NCBI GenBank assembly: GCA_946411385.1
Contig: CAMKDV010000003.1
Coordinates: 174,545 to 238,544 of the forward strand
Source of the DNA: an uncultured Bacteroidales bacterium
GTDB lineage: Bacteria; Bacteroidota; Bacteroidia; Bacteroidales; Paludibacteraceae
Length of the DNA: 64,000 nucleotides
Direction of reading: 5' to 3'
The number at the start of each line of letters is the position of its first letter. The stretch's first letter is position 1. Under the pieces are notes generated by a model. It ran no database searches. It worked only from the letters and a program-made list of their open reading frames with translations, and was not told where the DNA came from. A program made the translations under genes and the position numbers. Of this stretch, positions 41,272 to 52,273 are shown piece after piece.

Positions 41272-41529
41272 TTACTTAGCCCTTTCGATGATTTGAGTTA
41301 AACGCCAACGAACAGTCTTGCTCAACGGACGAGTTTCCATGATACGAACGGTATCGCCGATACCGCACTCGTTCTTCTCGTCATGAGCATGGAACTTGCG
41401 AGTCTTGTTCACAAACTTACCATAGATGGGGTGTTTCTCTTTCCACTTAACGGCTACGACAATCGTCTTATCCATCTTGTTGGAAACGACTTCACCTACG
41501 CGCTCTTTTCTAAGATTTCTTGTTTCCAT
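41272..41529 (-). CDS. rpsQ: 30S ribosomal protein S17
   Basis: [51 protein letters not shown]. Confidence 0.98.
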   Translation of the reverse strand: METRNLRKERVGEVVSNKMDKTIVVAVKWKEKHPIYGKFVNKTRKFHAHDEKNECGIGDTVRIMETRPLSKTVRWRLTQIIERAK

Positions 41530-41541
41530 GTGTTCGTCAAT

Positions 41542-41736
41542 TTACTTTGTTAATTCTCTGCTTCGGAGTTCCGTTGCCAGACGTGCGATGTTCTTGCGAG
41601 CCACCTTAATCTGCATAGGATTCTCAAGCGGAGAGATGCTGTGATTGATCTTCATGCGGGTCAGCGCCTCTTTCTCAGAAGCCAGACGCTCCTCAATCTC
41701 AGCGTTGGTTAATTCTTTAATTTCTGCAGTTTTCAT
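41542..41736 (-). CDS. rpmC: 50S ribosomal protein L29
   Basis: MKTAEIKELTNAEIEERLASEKEALTRMKINHSISPLENPMQIKVARKNIARLATELRSRE. Confidence 0.97.
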   Translation of the reverse strand: MKTAEIKELTNAEIEERLASEKEALTRMKINHSISPLENPMQIKVARKNIARLATELRSRELTK

Positions 41737-41742
41737 AATCCA

Positions 41743-42174
41743 TTATACATTTTGGGTTGGGTCGTAGTCGCGACGCACAACAAACTTTGTCAAAATCGGC
41801 AACTTCTGTGCAGCAAGACGCAAAGCCTCTTTTGCTACATCATACGGTACGCCGTCAATCTCGAAGATGATACGACCGGGCTCCAAGGGTACAACAAATC
41901 CTTCGGGAGCACCCTTACCTTTACCCATACGTACATCCAACGGCTTCTTGGTGATAGGTTTGTCCGGGAATACGCGGATCCACACCTGACCTTGACGTTG
42001 CATATAACGGGTTACAGCAATACGGGCTGCCTCAATCTGTCGACCTGTCAACCATATCGTACCCAGACTCTTTATTCCGAACGAGCCGAATGCCAGCTCG
42101 TGACCGCGCTGCGCGTTGCCCTTGATACGGCCTTTCTGCGAGCGGCGGAATTTAGTTTTCTTAGGTTGTAACAT
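41743..42174 (-). CDS. rplP: 50S ribosomal protein L16
   Basis: [59 protein letters not shown]. Confidence 0.98.
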   Translation of the reverse strand: MLQPKKTKFRRSQKGRIKGNAQRGHELAFGSFGIKSLGTIWLTGRQIEAARIAVTRYMQRQGQVWIRVFPDKPITKKPLDVRMGKGKGAPEGFVVPLEPGRIIFEIDGVPYDVAKEALRLAAQKLPILTKFVVRRDYDPTQNV

Positions 42175-42203
42175 AACTGTTCTGTTCTACAATTGGTTAA
42201 ACA

Positions 42204-42932
42204 TTATTGTTTTTTGTTGCGACGGAATCCGCGACGATCGCCACCTTCACGGCGCTCACCGCCACGACCTTCCTGCTTCACGTTGAAGTTAGGAGCAAGA
42301 TCCTTCTTGCCGTATACCTCACCGCGGCAGATCCAAACCTTCACACCGATGATACCCACTTTGGTGAGAGCACCTACGTGGCAGTAGTCGATGTCAGCGC
42401 GCAGAGTGTGCAGCGGGGTACGTCCCTCTTTGTACATCTCCTTGCGGGCCATCTCGGCACCGTTCAGACGACCGCTAACCTGCACCTTGATACCCTCGGC
42501 TCCCATACGCATGGTGGAAGCGATGGCCATCTTAACGGCACGACGATAGGCAATCTTGCCCTCGAGCTGACGAGCGATCTTCGTAGCAACGATCGTTGCA
42601 TCGAGTTCCGGACGCTTCACCTCGAAGATGTTGATCTGAACGTCTTGTTTGGTAATCTTCTTCAGTTCCTCTTTCAGTTTGTCAACCTCTTGTCCACCCT
42701 TACCGATAATATAACCGGGGCGAGCAGTGCAGACAGTAACAGTCACAAGTTTGAGAGTCCTTTCAATCACGATACGAGAAATACTTGCCTCAGCCAGACG
42801 GGCATTCAGATACTCGCGAATCTTGCTGTCCTCGAGAATCGTATTTCCGAAGTTCTTACCGCCAAACCAGTTGGAGTCCCAACCACGTACAATACCCAGG
42901 CGGTTTGCTATTGGATTAATTTTCTGTCCCAT
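42204..42932 (-). CDS. rpsC: 30S ribosomal protein S3
   Basis: [48 protein letters not shown]. Confidence 0.98.
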   Translation of the reverse strand: MGQKINPIANRLGIVRGWDSNWFGGKNFGNTILEDSKIREYLNARLAEASISRIVIERTLKLVTVTVCTARPGYIIGKGGQEVDKLKEELKKITKQDVQINIFEVKRPELDATIVATKIARQLEGKIAYRRAVKMAIASTMRMGAEGIKVQVSGRLNGAEMARKEMYKEGRTPLHTLRADIDYCHVGALTKVGIIGVKVWICRGEVYGKKDLAPNFNVKQEGRGGERREGGDRRGFRRNKKQ

Positions 42933-42938
42933 CTCTGT

Positions 42939-43346
42939 TTACTTTTCAGCGTTAGTTTTTTTCGTATCTACAAACACGGTGATATGGTTCGAGCGTTTAC
43001 GAACGCGGTATCCGCGACCTTGAGGAGCGGTCAGCAGACGCTTGAGCATCAAGCCGCCATCCACCGTTACTTTGGTTACATAAAGAGTTTCGGAATCAGC
43101 CTTCTTTCCTGTCTTAACTTCCCAGTTGGCGACAGCGGATTTCAGTACCAATTCGAGCGAGCGGGCTGCATGCTTCGTCGAGAAATGCAGTGCGCCGAGA
43201 GCACGGTTCACTTCCATACCGCGGATCATGTCTGCTACGAGACGCATCTTGCGCGGAGAGGTCGGAACATTATTGAGCTTGGCGAAGTACAACTCTTTGC
43301 GAGCCTCCTTCATTGCCTGAGCTGCGTTATATTTTCTAGCACCCAT
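42939..43346 (-). CDS. rplV: 50S ribosomal protein L22
   Basis: [51 protein letters not shown]. Confidence 0.98.
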   Translation of the reverse strand: MGARKYNAAQAMKEARKELYFAKLNNVPTSPRKMRLVADMIRGMEVNRALGALHFSTKHAARSLELVLKSAVANWEVKTGKKADSETLYVTKVTVDGGLMLKRLLTAPQGRGYRVRKRSNHITVFVDTKKTNAEK

Positions 43347-43386
43347 TTTAATCTAATTTTAGTGTGTTAATTTTGATTGCAATGGA

Positions 43387-43650
43387 TTACCTATTTCCCG
43401 AGTGACCACGGAACGTACGGGTGGGGGCAAACTCGCCGAGCTTGTGACCTACCATGTTCTCCGTGACATACACAGGAATGAACTTGTTTCCATTGTGAAC
43501 TGCAATAGTGTGACCTACAAAATCAGGGGAGATCATCGATGCGCGGCTCCAGGTCTTAACAACTTCTTTCTTGTTAGCCTCATTCATCGCGAGCACCTTT
43601 TGCTCCAACTTAACGTTGATAAACGGTCCTTTTTTTAATGAACGACTCAT
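43387..43650 (-). CDS. rpsS: 30S ribosomal protein S19
   Basis: [60 protein letters not shown]. Confidence 0.98.
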   Translation of the reverse strand: MSRSLKKGPFINVKLEQKVLAMNEANKKEVVKTWSRASMISPDFVGHTIAVHNGNKFIPVYVTENMVGHKLGEFAPTRTFRGHSGNR

Positions 43651-43671
43651 GTTTTCTTCGATTTTAATAGG

Positions 43672-44496
43672 TTACTTTTTCCTTCTTTCAATTATGTACT
43701 GGTTCGACTGGTTCTTCGGATGACGAGTCTTATAACCCTTAGCCAGCAAGCCCTTACGGCTACGCGGATGACCACCGCTCTGACGGCCTTCACCACCACC
43801 CATTGGGTGATCTACAGGGTTCATTACAACGCCACGGTTGTGCGGACGACGGCCCAGCCAGCGGCTACGACCTGCCTTACCGCTCTTCTCCAAAGCGTGA
43901 TCCGAGTTACCTACAACACCTACCGTAGCTTTGCATGCAGCCAGCACCTTGCGAAGCTCGCCCGAAGGCAGCTTGATGATGGCGTACTTGTCCTCACGGC
44001 TCGAGAGCTGTGCAAACGTTCCGGCGGAACGTACCATGCAAGCGCCCTGACCCGGACGAAGCTCGATGTTGTGAATGAGAGTACCGAGAGGCATATTGGC
44101 CATAGGCAGGGCGTTACCTACCTCAGGAGCTGCCTCCGGACCGGACATAATTGTTTGACCTACTTGCAGTCCGTTGGGTGCAAGAATGTAGCGCTTCTCA
44201 CCGTCAGCGTAGAATACGAGAGCGATACGAGCCGAACGGTTCGGATCGTACTCTATCGTCTTAACGACTGCGGGTACACCGTCTTTGTTGCGCTTGAAGT
44301 CAATTACGCGGAACTTCTGCTTGTGACCGCCACCGATGTAACGCATCGTCATCTTACCGGTGTTGTTGCGGCCGCCGGTTTTCATCTTACCGAATACAAG
44401 CGACTTCTCTGGTGCGCTCGCGGTAATTGTCTCGAACGCGCCAATAACTTTGTGTCTTTGCCCCGGTGTAGTGGGTTTGAATTTACGAACAGCCAT
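43672..44496 (-). CDS. rplB: 50S ribosomal protein L2
   Basis: [63 protein letters not shown]. Confidence 0.98.
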   Translation of the reverse strand: MAVRKFKPTTPGQRHKVIGAFETITASAPEKSLVFGKMKTGGRNNTGKMTMRYIGGGHKQKFRVIDFKRNKDGVPAVVKTIEYDPNRSARIALVFYADGEKRYILAPNGLQVGQTIMSGPEAAPEVGNALPMANMPLGTLIHNIELRPGQGACMVRSAGTFAQLSSREDKYAIIKLPSGELRKVLAACKATVGVVGNSDHALEKSGKAGRSRWLGRRPHNRGVVMNPVDHPMGGGEGRQSGGHPRSRKGLLAKGYKTRHPKNQSNQYIIERRKK

Positions 44497-44498
44497 TG

Positions 44499-44789
44499 TT
44501 AAATATTGCTATAAAAATCGATTGTTTCACCTTCGCACAACGTAACAACAGCTTTCTTGTAAGCCGGCTTCTCACCACGGAGCAGACCGGACTTCGTCCA
44601 GCGCTGTTTGCTCTTGGCTGCTGCAATCATCGTATTGACGTCAGCCACCTGAACGTTGTACATTTCCTCTACTGCCTTCTTGATCTCTACCTTGTTGGCA
44701 GTACGCTCTACCACGAAGCCGTAACGGTTGAACTTTTCGCCGGCGGCGGTCATCTTCTCTGTGACGATCGGTTTGATAATAATTGCCAT
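44499..44789 (-). CDS. rplW: 50S ribosomal protein L23
   Basis: [54 protein letters not shown]. Confidence 0.97.
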   Translation of the reverse strand: MAIIIKPIVTEKMTAAGEKFNRYGFVVERTANKVEIKKAVEEMYNVQVADVNTMIAAAKSKQRWTKSGLLRGEKPAYKKAVVTLCEGETIDFYSNI

Positions 44790-44802
44790 AGTTTGATCCT
44801 CC

Positions 44803-45429
44803 TTAAGCTAAAGTTGCCTCTACTGCTGCCAGTGCACCTTCGGTGAAGATGACAGCGTTGGCGTTCATGATTGAATAAGTGTTAAGTTCACCTGCGGTCA
44901 TCACTTTGGCCTTCTGCAGGTTCGTAGCCGAACGCAGTACATTGTAATCGTTCTCTGCGAGCACGATCAGCACTTTCTTGTCAGCCACTTTCAGATTGCC
45001 GAGAACCTCAATCATATCTTTCGTCTTCGGTGCCTCGAACTTGAGGGCGTCGAGCACGATGATAGCGTCCTGTGCGGCGCGCATGCTAAGAGCCGAGCGG
45101 CGGGCCAGACGTTTGAGTTTCTTGTTCAGTTTGAAATCGTAGTCACGGGGTACGGGGCCGAAGATGGTACCACCACCTACGCGTACCGGTGATTTCATAT
45201 CGCCCGGACGAGCGCCGCCGCCGCCCTTCTGGCGACCGAGCTTGCGCGTCGAGTGAGCGTTCTCACTACGCTGTTTTGCTTTTGCTGTACCCTGACGGTT
45301 GTTTGCCAAGAACTGCTTAACATCCAAGTAGATGGCATGGTCGTTGGGCTCGATAGCGAAGATAGCGTCATTCAAAGCAATCTTCTTGCCGGTTTCCTTA
45401 CCGGCCTGGTTCAAAATACTCAGTTCCAT
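44803..45429 (-). CDS. rplD: 50S ribosomal protein L4
   Basis: [64 protein letters not shown]. Confidence 0.98.
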   Translation of the reverse strand: MELSILNQAGKETGKKIALNDAIFAIEPNDHAIYLDVKQFLANNRQGTAKAKQRSENAHSTRKLGRQKGGGGARPGDMKSPVRVGGGTIFGPVPRDYDFKLNKKLKRLARRSALSMRAAQDAIIVLDALKFEAPKTKDMIEVLGNLKVADKKVLIVLAENDYNVLRSATNLQKAKVMTAGELNTYSIMNANAVIFTEGALAAVEATLA

Positions 45430-45434
45430 ACTTC

Positions 45435-46055
45435 TTACTTGTTGATAATAACGATAGAATTCTTAGCACCTGGTACACTACCCTTGACCATGATCAAGTT
45501 GTACTCAGGGATAACTTTCAAAATTACAAGGTTCTGTACCGTTACGCGGTCCTGACCCATGTGGCCGGCCATACGTGTACCCGGGAAGATACGCGAAGGA
45601 TATGCACATGCGCCTACCGAACCCGGTGCGCGCAGACGGTCGTCCTGACCGTGAGTGCTCTGACCTACACCACCAAAGCCGTGACGCTTAACCACGCCCT
45701 GGAAACCTTTACCCTTGCTCGTGCCGATAACGTCAACGAACGAGTTCTCCTCGAATACGTCTGCCACGTTGATCGTGTCACCAAGCTTCAACTCTTTTGC
45801 GAAGCCGTCAAACTCCATAAGATGACGCATCGGCTGTACGCCTGCAGCATCAAAGTGACCCTTCTCAGCCTTGTTGGTGTGCTTCTCGCTCTTGGGCATG
45901 AAACCTACCTGAACAGCCTCGTAACCGTCTTTCTCTACGGTCTTCAACTGAGTCACTACACATGGGCCTGCTTCAATAACGGTGCACGGGATATTCTTGC
46001 CGTCGGCACCGAAGACGGATGTCATTCCGATCTTTTTTCCTAATAATCCTGCCAT
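45435..46055 (-). CDS. rplC: 50S ribosomal protein L3
   Basis: [96 protein letters not shown]. Confidence 0.98.
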   Translation of the reverse strand: MAGLLGKKIGMTSVFGADGKNIPCTVIEAGPCVVTQLKTVEKDGYEAVQVGFMPKSEKHTNKAEKGHFDAAGVQPMRHLMEFDGFAKELKLGDTINVADVFEENSFVDVIGTSKGKGFQGVVKRHGFGGVGQSTHGQDDRLRAPGSVGACAYPSRIFPGTRMAGHMGQDRVTVQNLVILKVIPEYNLIMVKGSVPGAKNSIVIINK

Positions 46056-46179
46056 GTTTGACTGATTAATTAATTATTGTTACCTTTTTGCCTGTTCTCG
46101 CCCGCGGGTTGGCTTGCGCTTTCACTAACGCCACTTGCCGTGGGAAACAGACCGATTTTTGTTTGTTAGTTTTCTTCGG

Positions 46180-46201
46180 TATCAGCCGCTTTCGGCTGAT
46201 A
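46180..46201 (-). other. Hairpin TATCAGCCG-AAAG-CGGCTGATA in the rpsJ-rplC spacer
   Basis: Perfect 9-bp stem, 4-nt loop. Confidence 0.6.
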
Positions 46202-46215
46202 GTTGCGCTTTTCTA

Positions 46216-46521
46216 TTAAACCTTGATCTCAACTTCCACACCGCTGGCAAGTTCCAACTTCATCAAAGCCTCAACGGTCTTTGCATTCGAGTTGTAGATA
46301 TCGATCAGACGCTTGTAGGTCGAGAGTTCGAATTGCTCACGAGCTTTCTTGTTTACGAACGTCGAGCGGTTTACCGTAAAGATGCGCTTGTGCGTAGGAA
46401 GAGCGATCGGGCCGGAGATAACGGCACCAGTTGCCTTCACCGTCTTTACGATCTTCTCAGCGGACTTGTCCACCAAGTTGTGGTCGAAAGATTTCAGTTT
46501 GATACGAATTTTCTGACTCAT
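46216..46521 (-). CDS. rpsJ: 30S ribosomal protein S10
   Basis: [65 protein letters not shown]. Confidence 0.98.
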   Translation of the reverse strand: MSQKIRIKLKSFDHNLVDKSAEKIVKTVKATGAVISGPIALPTHKRIFTVNRSTFVNKKAREQFELSTYKRLIDIYNSNAKTVEALMKLELASGVEVEIKV

Positions 46522-46723
46522 TTTGTTGTATTTAATTAGTTGTTTTTGTATATTTTAGAGCGCGCAACATCCAAAGAGTCATTCGCTTGAATGTCTCACA
46601 CTCTAAAGTGGTTTTCTTTGCGCCGTACTCATCCAACACGTACGTGTGTACGTGTGTGCGTATGTGCGTTATTTTTTTAGGTACGTACGTGCGCTCGCTT
46701 GCGCACGTACGCGCCTTTGCCTA

Positions 46724-48838
46724 TCAGACAAGATCTACTCTACCGCCTACCTCCGTCAGCACAGCCTTGGCGATGCTGCTGGAAACGGGAGCGTAGTGGC
46801 TGAACTCCATCGAACTGGTAGCACGACCCGAGGTGATGGTACGCAACGCGGTCACGTAGCCGAACATCTCGCTCAATGGCACCTTGGCTTTCACCACGCG
46901 TGCGCCGTTGTGAGCGGTATCCATACCCTCTACCTGGCCACGGCGTTTGTTCAAGTCACCTATCACGTCGCCCATGCTCTCTTCCGGTGTAACCACCTCC
47001 AGTTTCATGATCGGCTCCATTAGTACCGGCTTCGCCTTGGCGCAAGCGTTCTTGAACGCCATCTGGGCGCATATCTCGAAGCTCAACTGGTCGGAGTCCA
47101 CGGGGTGGAAACTACCGTCAAGTACGGTTACCTTCAGTTGGTCTACAGGATAACCTGCCAGCACACCGTTTTTCATTGCGGTGAGGAAGCCCTTCTCAAT
47201 CGAAGGAATATACTCCTTAGGAATATTACCGCCCTTCACCTCATTGATAAACTGCAATGCGCCCTCAAAGCCTTCGTCTGCTGGCTCTACGCGAACAATC
47301 ATGTCGGCGTACTTACCACGGCCACCCGACTGCTTCTTGTAGGTCTCGCGGAGCTCTACCGGAGCACTGATAGCCTCACGGTAAGCCACTTGCGGACGAC
47401 CCTGGTTGCACTCTACCTTGAACTCGCGTTTCAGACGGTCGATGATGATCTCCAGGTGGAGCTCACCCATACCCGAGATAACGGTCTGACCGGTCTGCTC
47501 GTCTGTCTTCACGGTGAACGTAGGATCCTCTTCGGCAAGCTTAGCCAGACCGATACCCATCTTGTCGAGGTCAGCCTGCGACTTCGGCTCAACGCTAACG
47601 CCGATAACCGGTGCAGGGAACTCAATCGACTCAAGTACGATAGGCTTGTTCTCATCGCAAAGGGTGTCACCCGTACGGATATCCTTGAAGCCTACACCCG
47701 CACCTATATCGCCCGCGCCGATGAAATCAACGGGGTTCTGATGGTTGGAGTGCATCTGGAAAATACGGCTGATACGCTCTTTCTTGCCTGAACGGGGATT
47801 ATAGATGTACGAACCGGCGTCCAGTTTGCCGGAATATACGCGGAAGTAGCACAGACGACCTACATACGGGTCAGTGGCTATCTTGAATGCAAGAGCTGTC
47901 AAAGGCTCATCATCGTCGGGCTTGCGTGTGGCAGCCTCCTCATTGCGCGGATCAACACCCTCGATAACCGGAGTATCCATCGGCGAAGGCAGGTAAGCGC
48001 ACACAGCGTCAAGCATCGTCTGTACGCCCTTGTTCTTGAACGACGATCCGCAAACAACGGGGAAGATGTTCATGCCTACGCAACCCTTGCGGATAGCGGC
48101 ACGGATCTCCTCTTCGGTAATCGTTGCGGGATCGGAGAAATATTTCTCCATCAATACATCGTCGAACTCGGCGCAAGTCTCAAGCATCTTGTCGCGCCAC
48201 TCCTCAGCCTCAGCTACGAGGTTGGCAGGTACATCCTCAACGGAATATTCTGCGCCCATCGTCTCGTCATGCCAGAGGATAGCTTTCATCCTGATAAGGT
48301 CAACCACACCCTTGAACGACTCCTCAGCTCCGACAGGGATCTGGATGGGGCAAGGCTGTGCACCGAGCACATCTTTGATCTGACGAACTACTTCAAAGAA
48401 GTTGGCACCTGAGCGGTCCATCTTGTTCACGTAGCAGATACGGGGTACACGGTATTTGTCAGCCTGACGCCACACTGTCTCCGACTGGGGCTGCACGCCG
48501 CCTACGGCGCAGAACGTGGCTACGGCTCCGTCCAGAATACGTAGCGAACGCTCTACCTCCACCGTGAAGTCCACGTGCCCCGGAGTGTCGATGAGGTTGA
48601 TCTTGTATTTACGACCATCATAGTTCCAATAGGTGGTAGTAGCAGCAGAGGTTATTGTGATACCACGCTCCTGCTCCTGCTCCATCCAGTCCATCGTTGC
48701 TGCACCGTCGTGCACCTCGCCAATCTTGTGCGTCAAACCTGTATAGAACAGAATACGCTCCGACGTGGTCGTCTTGCCAGCATCGATGTGAGCCATGATG
48801 CCGATGTTTCGATTCAGATGTAAATCGTGTTTTGCCAT
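46724..48838 (-). CDS. fusA: Elongation factor G
   Basis: [58 protein letters not shown]. Confidence 0.99.
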   Translation of the reverse strand: MAKHDLHLNRNIGIMAHIDAGKTTTSERILFYTGLTHKIGEVHDGAATMDWMEQEQERGITITSAATTTYWNYDGRKYKINLIDTPGHVDFTVEVERSLRILDGAVATFCAVGGVQPQSETVWRQADKYRVPRICYVNKMDRSGANFFEVVRQIKDVLGAQPCPIQIPVGAEESFKGVVDLIRMKAILWHDETMGAEYSVEDVPANLVAEAEEWRDKMLETCAEFDDVLMEKYFSDPATITEEEIRAAIRKGCVGMNIFPVVCGSSFKNKGVQTMLDAVCAYLPSPMDTPVIEGVDPRNEEAATRKPDDDEPLTALAFKIATDPYVGRLCYFRVYSGKLDAGSYIYNPRSGKKERISRIFQMHSNHQNPVDFIGAGDIGAGVGFKDIRTGDTLCDENKPIVLESIEFPAPVIGVSVEPKSQADLDKMGIGLAKLAEEDPTFTVKTDEQTGQTVISGMGELHLEIIIDRLKREFKVECNQGRPQVAYREAISAPVELRETYKKQSGGRGKYADMIVRVEPADEGFEGALQFINEVKGGNIPKEYIPSIEKGFLTAMKNGVLAGYPVDQLKVTVLDGSFHPVDSDQLSFEICAQMAFKNACAKAKPVLMEPIMKLEVVTPEESMGDVIGDLNKRRGQVEGMDTAHNGARVVKAKVPLSEMFGYVTALRTITSGRATSSMEFSHYAPVSSSIAKAVLTEVGGRVDLV

Positions 48839-48933
48839 TTAATTGTTTTGTTTAATTGTTTGACACGTGTGTTAATCGTGGTGTTACTCGTGATTTGTGT
48901 TACCTTAAATATTACGCACACGTGTACGCGCGC

Positions 48934-49410
48934 TTAGAAGCGGAAATGTGCGAATGCGCGGTTAGCCTCAGCCATTCGGTGCATATCTTCCTTACGCTTG
49001 AAGGCACCACCCTGGTTGTTGTAGGCGTCAATGATCTCACCGGCGAGCTTCTCGGCCATCGAGTGACCGCCACGCTTGCGGGCGAAGTTAATCATATTTT
49101 TCATCGCGATCGACTCCTTACGGTCGGCACGAATCTCCGTCGGCACTTGGAACGTTGCACCACCGATACGCTTCGACTTAACCTCTACGAGCGGAGTGAT
49201 GTTGTCCAACGCTTGTTTCCAGATGTCCAGAGCAGGTTTCTCCTCCTTCTCCATCTTTTTGCCAACGATATCCAACGATGTGTAGAACACATTGTAAGAG
49301 ATGCTCTTCTTGCCGTCCAACATGAGGTGGTTCACAAATTTTGCTACCATTACCTCACCGAATACGGGATCAGGCAGGATCACACGTTTCTTTGGTTTTG
49401 CTTTTCTCAT
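48934..49410 (-). CDS. rpsG: 30S ribosomal protein S7
   Basis: [43 protein letters not shown]. Confidence 0.98.
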   Translation of the reverse strand: MRKAKPKKRVILPDPVFGEVMVAKFVNHLMLDGKKSISYNVFYTSLDIVGKKMEKEEKPALDIWKQALDNITPLVEVKSKRIGGATFQVPTEIRADRKESIAMKNMINFARKRGGHSMAEKLAGEIIDAYNNQGGAFKRKEDMHRMAEANRAFAHFRF

Positions 49411-49559
49411 TGTTTTAACTTGTTTTTTTGGTTGTCTAAAGTCTTCAGCCCCAACCCGTGAAGCTTACTCAACCTTCAACCCCTGTTTGTAATCGTCCCA
49501 ACGTATTGGAACATTTAGTTAGTTTGTTTTGGTAGTTTGCTTACTTGCTTGTCCTCGTC

Positions 49560-49940
49560 TTACTTTTTAGCTTTCGGACGCTTTGCACCGTATTTCGAAC
49601 GACGCTGCAGACGGTTAGCCACACCGGCGGTATCCAGCGTACCACGAACAATGTGGTAGCGAACACCCGGCAGGTCTTTCACACGACCGCCACGTACCAT
49701 TACGATACTGTGCTCTTGCAAGTTATGTCCCTCACCTGGAATGTACGCATTCACCTCTTTCGTATTCGTCAGACGAACACGTGCCACCTTACGCATTGCG
49801 GAATTAGGCTTTTTAGGAGTGGTGGTGTACACACGAACGCAAACGCCACGACGCTGAGGACAGCTGTCCAATGCGGGGCTCTTGCTCTTGTCGGTAAGTT
49901 CTGCTCTTCCTTTTCTAACTAATTGTTGAATTGTAGGCAT
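49560..49940 (-). CDS. rpsL: 30S ribosomal protein S12
   Basis: [59 protein letters not shown]. Confidence 0.99.
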   Translation of the reverse strand: MPTIQQLVRKGRAELTDKSKSPALDSCPQRRGVCVRVYTTTPKKPNSAMRKVARVRLTNTKEVNAYIPGEGHNLQEHSIVMVRGGRVKDLPGVRYHIVRGTLDTAGVANRLQRRSKYGAKRPKAKK

Positions 49941-50069
49941 TTTAACTTGTTTTGTTAATTGTTTATTTTGTTGTTTTATTGGTTATTCTGCTCTATTCGA
50001 AGCGCACACTGCCGCGTCCATTTTCTCTACTCCTTGCACGCCCCTGAGCGCGCGCCGCGAAAAAGCGTA

Positions 50070-50100
50070 CAAAATTACAAAAAATTATTGATTTATGCAA
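50070..50100 (-). promoter_or_regulatory. Bacteroidetes-type promoter for the rpsL operon (TTG-N20-TAATTTTG)
   Basis: CAAAATTA 50070-50077; CAA 50098-50100 on + strand. Confidence 0.75.
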
Positions 50101-50212
50101 ACATTTCTCACATATACGCGCACGCACCCGCACAAAAACTTATTTTTGCCACGCAAATGTAGCAACCAGAGCGACTTAGCGTTTCTACGACACATTTTTT
50201 CAGCAGTAACAT

Positions 50213-50243
50213 TTGCATATATGATTATTTTTTTGTACCTTTG
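50213..50243 (+). promoter_or_regulatory. Bacteroidetes-type promoter for aroC (TTG-N20-TACCTTTG)
   Basis: TTG 50213-50215; TACCTTTG 50236-50243. Confidence 0.85.
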
Positions 50244-50265
50244 CACCGACAAACACAAATCACGG

Positions 50266-51234
50266 ATGAACAGCATTGGCGAACATTTCATTTTTACCTC
50301 TTTCGGTGAGTCACACTCTTCCGCTATAGGCGGAGTGCTGGATGGCGTGCCGGCAGGTTTACACATTGACTTACAGATGATTCGCGAGGCGCTTGACCGC
50401 CGCGCCGGACGCACAGCCGATGCCCATGGCGTATCAGCCCGGGCCAAAAACGAAACCGACGAGGTGGAGTGGCTGTCCGGCGTGATGGACGGTGTGACAC
50501 TGGGCACACCTATTGCCTTTCTTATCCGCAATACGGACCATCGTCCCGAGGACTATGAGGTATTTAGACACACCTGCCGTCCTGCGCACGCTGACAGCAC
50601 GTACATAGCCAAATACGGCATCCGTGACTGGCGTGGGGGCGGACGTGCCTCGGCGCGCGAGACAGCCGCACGCGTCGCAGCCGGTACGATAGCAAGGCAG
50701 CAGCTCTCGGAGCAGGGCATAACCATCCGCGCGCGCCTCACGCAGGTAGGCAACGCCGTGCGCGAGGAAGATTTTGCCGCAGAGATCGACCGTTACCGCA
50801 GCCAGGGCGACAGCATAGGAGGTATCATCCTCTGCGAGGTAAGCGGTCTGCCCGCGGGACTGGGCGAACCGATCTTCGACAAGCTGCAAGCCCATCTGGC
50901 GTACGCCATGATGAGCATCAATGCGTGCAAAGGTTTTGATTATGGCAGCGGTTTTGAGGGCGTGACGCAGCCCGGAGAGGTTGCTAACCTGCAGAGCGGA
51001 GGCATCCTGGGCGGCATCACCGACGGCACTACCCTGTCCTTCCGCTGCGTATTCAAGCCTACTCCGTCCACGCCTAAGATGTTTGAGCGGCTGCAAAACG
51101 AACGAGCGATCAACAACAAGATTGTCAATCGCTCGGATGCTTGCGTAGCCGTACGCGCCGTGCCGGTGGTGGAAGCTATGACGGCTCTCGTCCTGGAGGA
51201 TTTCATGTCGAGCGCAAAAGAGTCTCACGTATAA
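50266..51234 (+). CDS. aroC: Chorismate synthase
   Basis: MNSIGEHFIFTSFGESHSSAIGGVLDGVPAG; RPGHADxTY-like RPAHADSTYIAKYGIRDWRGGGRASARETAARVAAG; the track ORF start lies upstream of the promoter. Confidence 0.97.
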   Translation: MNSIGEHFIFTSFGESHSSAIGGVLDGVPAGLHIDLQMIREALDRRAGRTADAHGVSARAKNETDEVEWLSGVMDGVTLGTPIAFLIRNTDHRPEDYEVFRHTCRPAHADSTYIAKYGIRDWRGGGRASARETAARVAAGTIARQQLSEQGITIRARLTQVGNAVREEDFAAEIDRYRSQGDSIGGIILCEVSGLPAGLGEPIFDKLQAHLAYAMMSINACKGFDYGSGFEGVTQPGEVANLQSGGILGGITDGTTLSFRCVFKPTPSTPKMFERLQNERAINNKIVNRSDACVAVRAVPVVEAMTALVLEDFMSSAKESHV

Positions 51235-51266
51235 TATTCCCTACGTCTATTCAGGCATAAAAATCA

Positions 51267-51298
51267 AACAGGCTCACGTCGTTTAGCGTGAGCCTGTT
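51267..51298. terminator. Hairpin AACAGGCTCACG-TCGTTTAG-CGTGAGCCTGTT between convergent aroC and 51307-52266
   Basis: Perfect 12-bp stem; outer AAATCAA/TTGATTT can extend it. Confidence 0.8.
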
Positions 51299-51306
51299 CG
51301 GTTGAT

Positions 51307-52266
51307 TTACCAGTCGGTGAGCATGGCATCGTCCTTTTTGAAGTATAGTTGTGTATCTTGATCCTCCCAATGGAACTTGTAGATATAGAACGCTTTCTCG
51401 GTCAGGTAGCCGTCCATCAGCGCTACAGCCGTATAATAGGTGTGACCTTCTTCAAAAATGGTGCTGGACGTGCCGTCGCCATAGCCGTTGTTGTCATGCG
51501 CATAGATGCCGAAATGAATCTTATCCACCATCTTCTTGTCGGCATAGCTTCCAAACAGATTCCAGAAATAGTCAGGCACGGTGGGGAAACCTGTCTCGAG
51601 CATATCCAAAGAATCAATCGTGGCACCTACCCATGGCACAAAGTCGATAATCTCGGAGTATGTCTCCGTTTCCCACTCGTAGTAAAAGACAGGATAGACA
51701 TAATCCCATTCTCCGCGCACGCGGTACTCAAAATCCAGCACTTCAAACGGAGTTTCCTCCATCGTGGTGAGGGAATAGGTGAATAGTCGGCCGTCAGGTT
51801 TGTTGGTCTTGGCGTCTACAACAAAAGCGTAAGCCATGTAATCCGACCTCGGTTCGAGGAAGTTGAAGTTCAACTCGTTGTGCCCGTACTGCAGCGAATG
51901 TGTCGGGAACTCAGCTATATACGGCACACCATCCTCCAGCAGCGTGTGACGCCATTGAATATACTTGGTATAGGCTTCGTCCAGTTTGAGGTTCATGAAG
52001 GCCCGTACAGATGCCTTACTGGTTGTGTCTGGTGCTTCACTTACTGGCACGATACCTACATGGTAATAGGCTTCCTTGTTCGTATTGAAAGCCATCTGCA
52101 CGAAACCTGATGAGATGATATAGGGGTCAAAGGTTATCTCTATATCCAGTCCGCTCACAGCCTTGGCTTCGGGGTTACAGGACGCCAGCGAAAGTACTGC
52201 CACCATGGCGATGGCAAGCATAGCAGCAAACGATTGCGTGTTGCGTATGGTTGATGGGTGTTGCAT
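51307..52266 (-). CDS. Hypothetical lipoprotein
   Basis: MQHPSTIRNTQSFAAMLAIAMVAVLSLASCNPEAKAV signal/lipobox; same operon direction. Confidence 0.75.
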   Translation of the reverse strand: MQHPSTIRNTQSFAAMLAIAMVAVLSLASCNPEAKAVSGLDIEITFDPYIISSGFVQMAFNTNKEAYYHVGIVPVSEAPDTTSKASVRAFMNLKLDEAYTKYIQWRHTLLEDGVPYIAEFPTHSLQYGHNELNFNFLEPRSDYMAYAFVVDAKTNKPDGRLFTYSLTTMEETPFEVLDFEYRVRGEWDYVYPVFYYEWETETYSEIIDFVPWVGATIDSLDMLETGFPTVPDYFWNLFGSYADKKMVDKIHFGIYAHDNNGYGDGTSSTIFEEGHTYYTAVALMDGYLTEKAFYIYKFHWEDQDTQLYFKKDDAMLTDW

Positions 52267-52273
52267 AGTTGTG

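Noticed and set aside
46684-46711. Hairpin after fusA as an intrinsic terminator
   Set aside because: On the minus strand the stem is followed by A-rich, not T-rich, sequence, and downstream rpsJ belongs to the same cluster.
50095-50265. N-terminal extension of aroC in the ORF track
   Set aside because: Overlaps both divergent promoters; MNSIGEHFIFTSFGESHS is the conserved chorismate synthase start.
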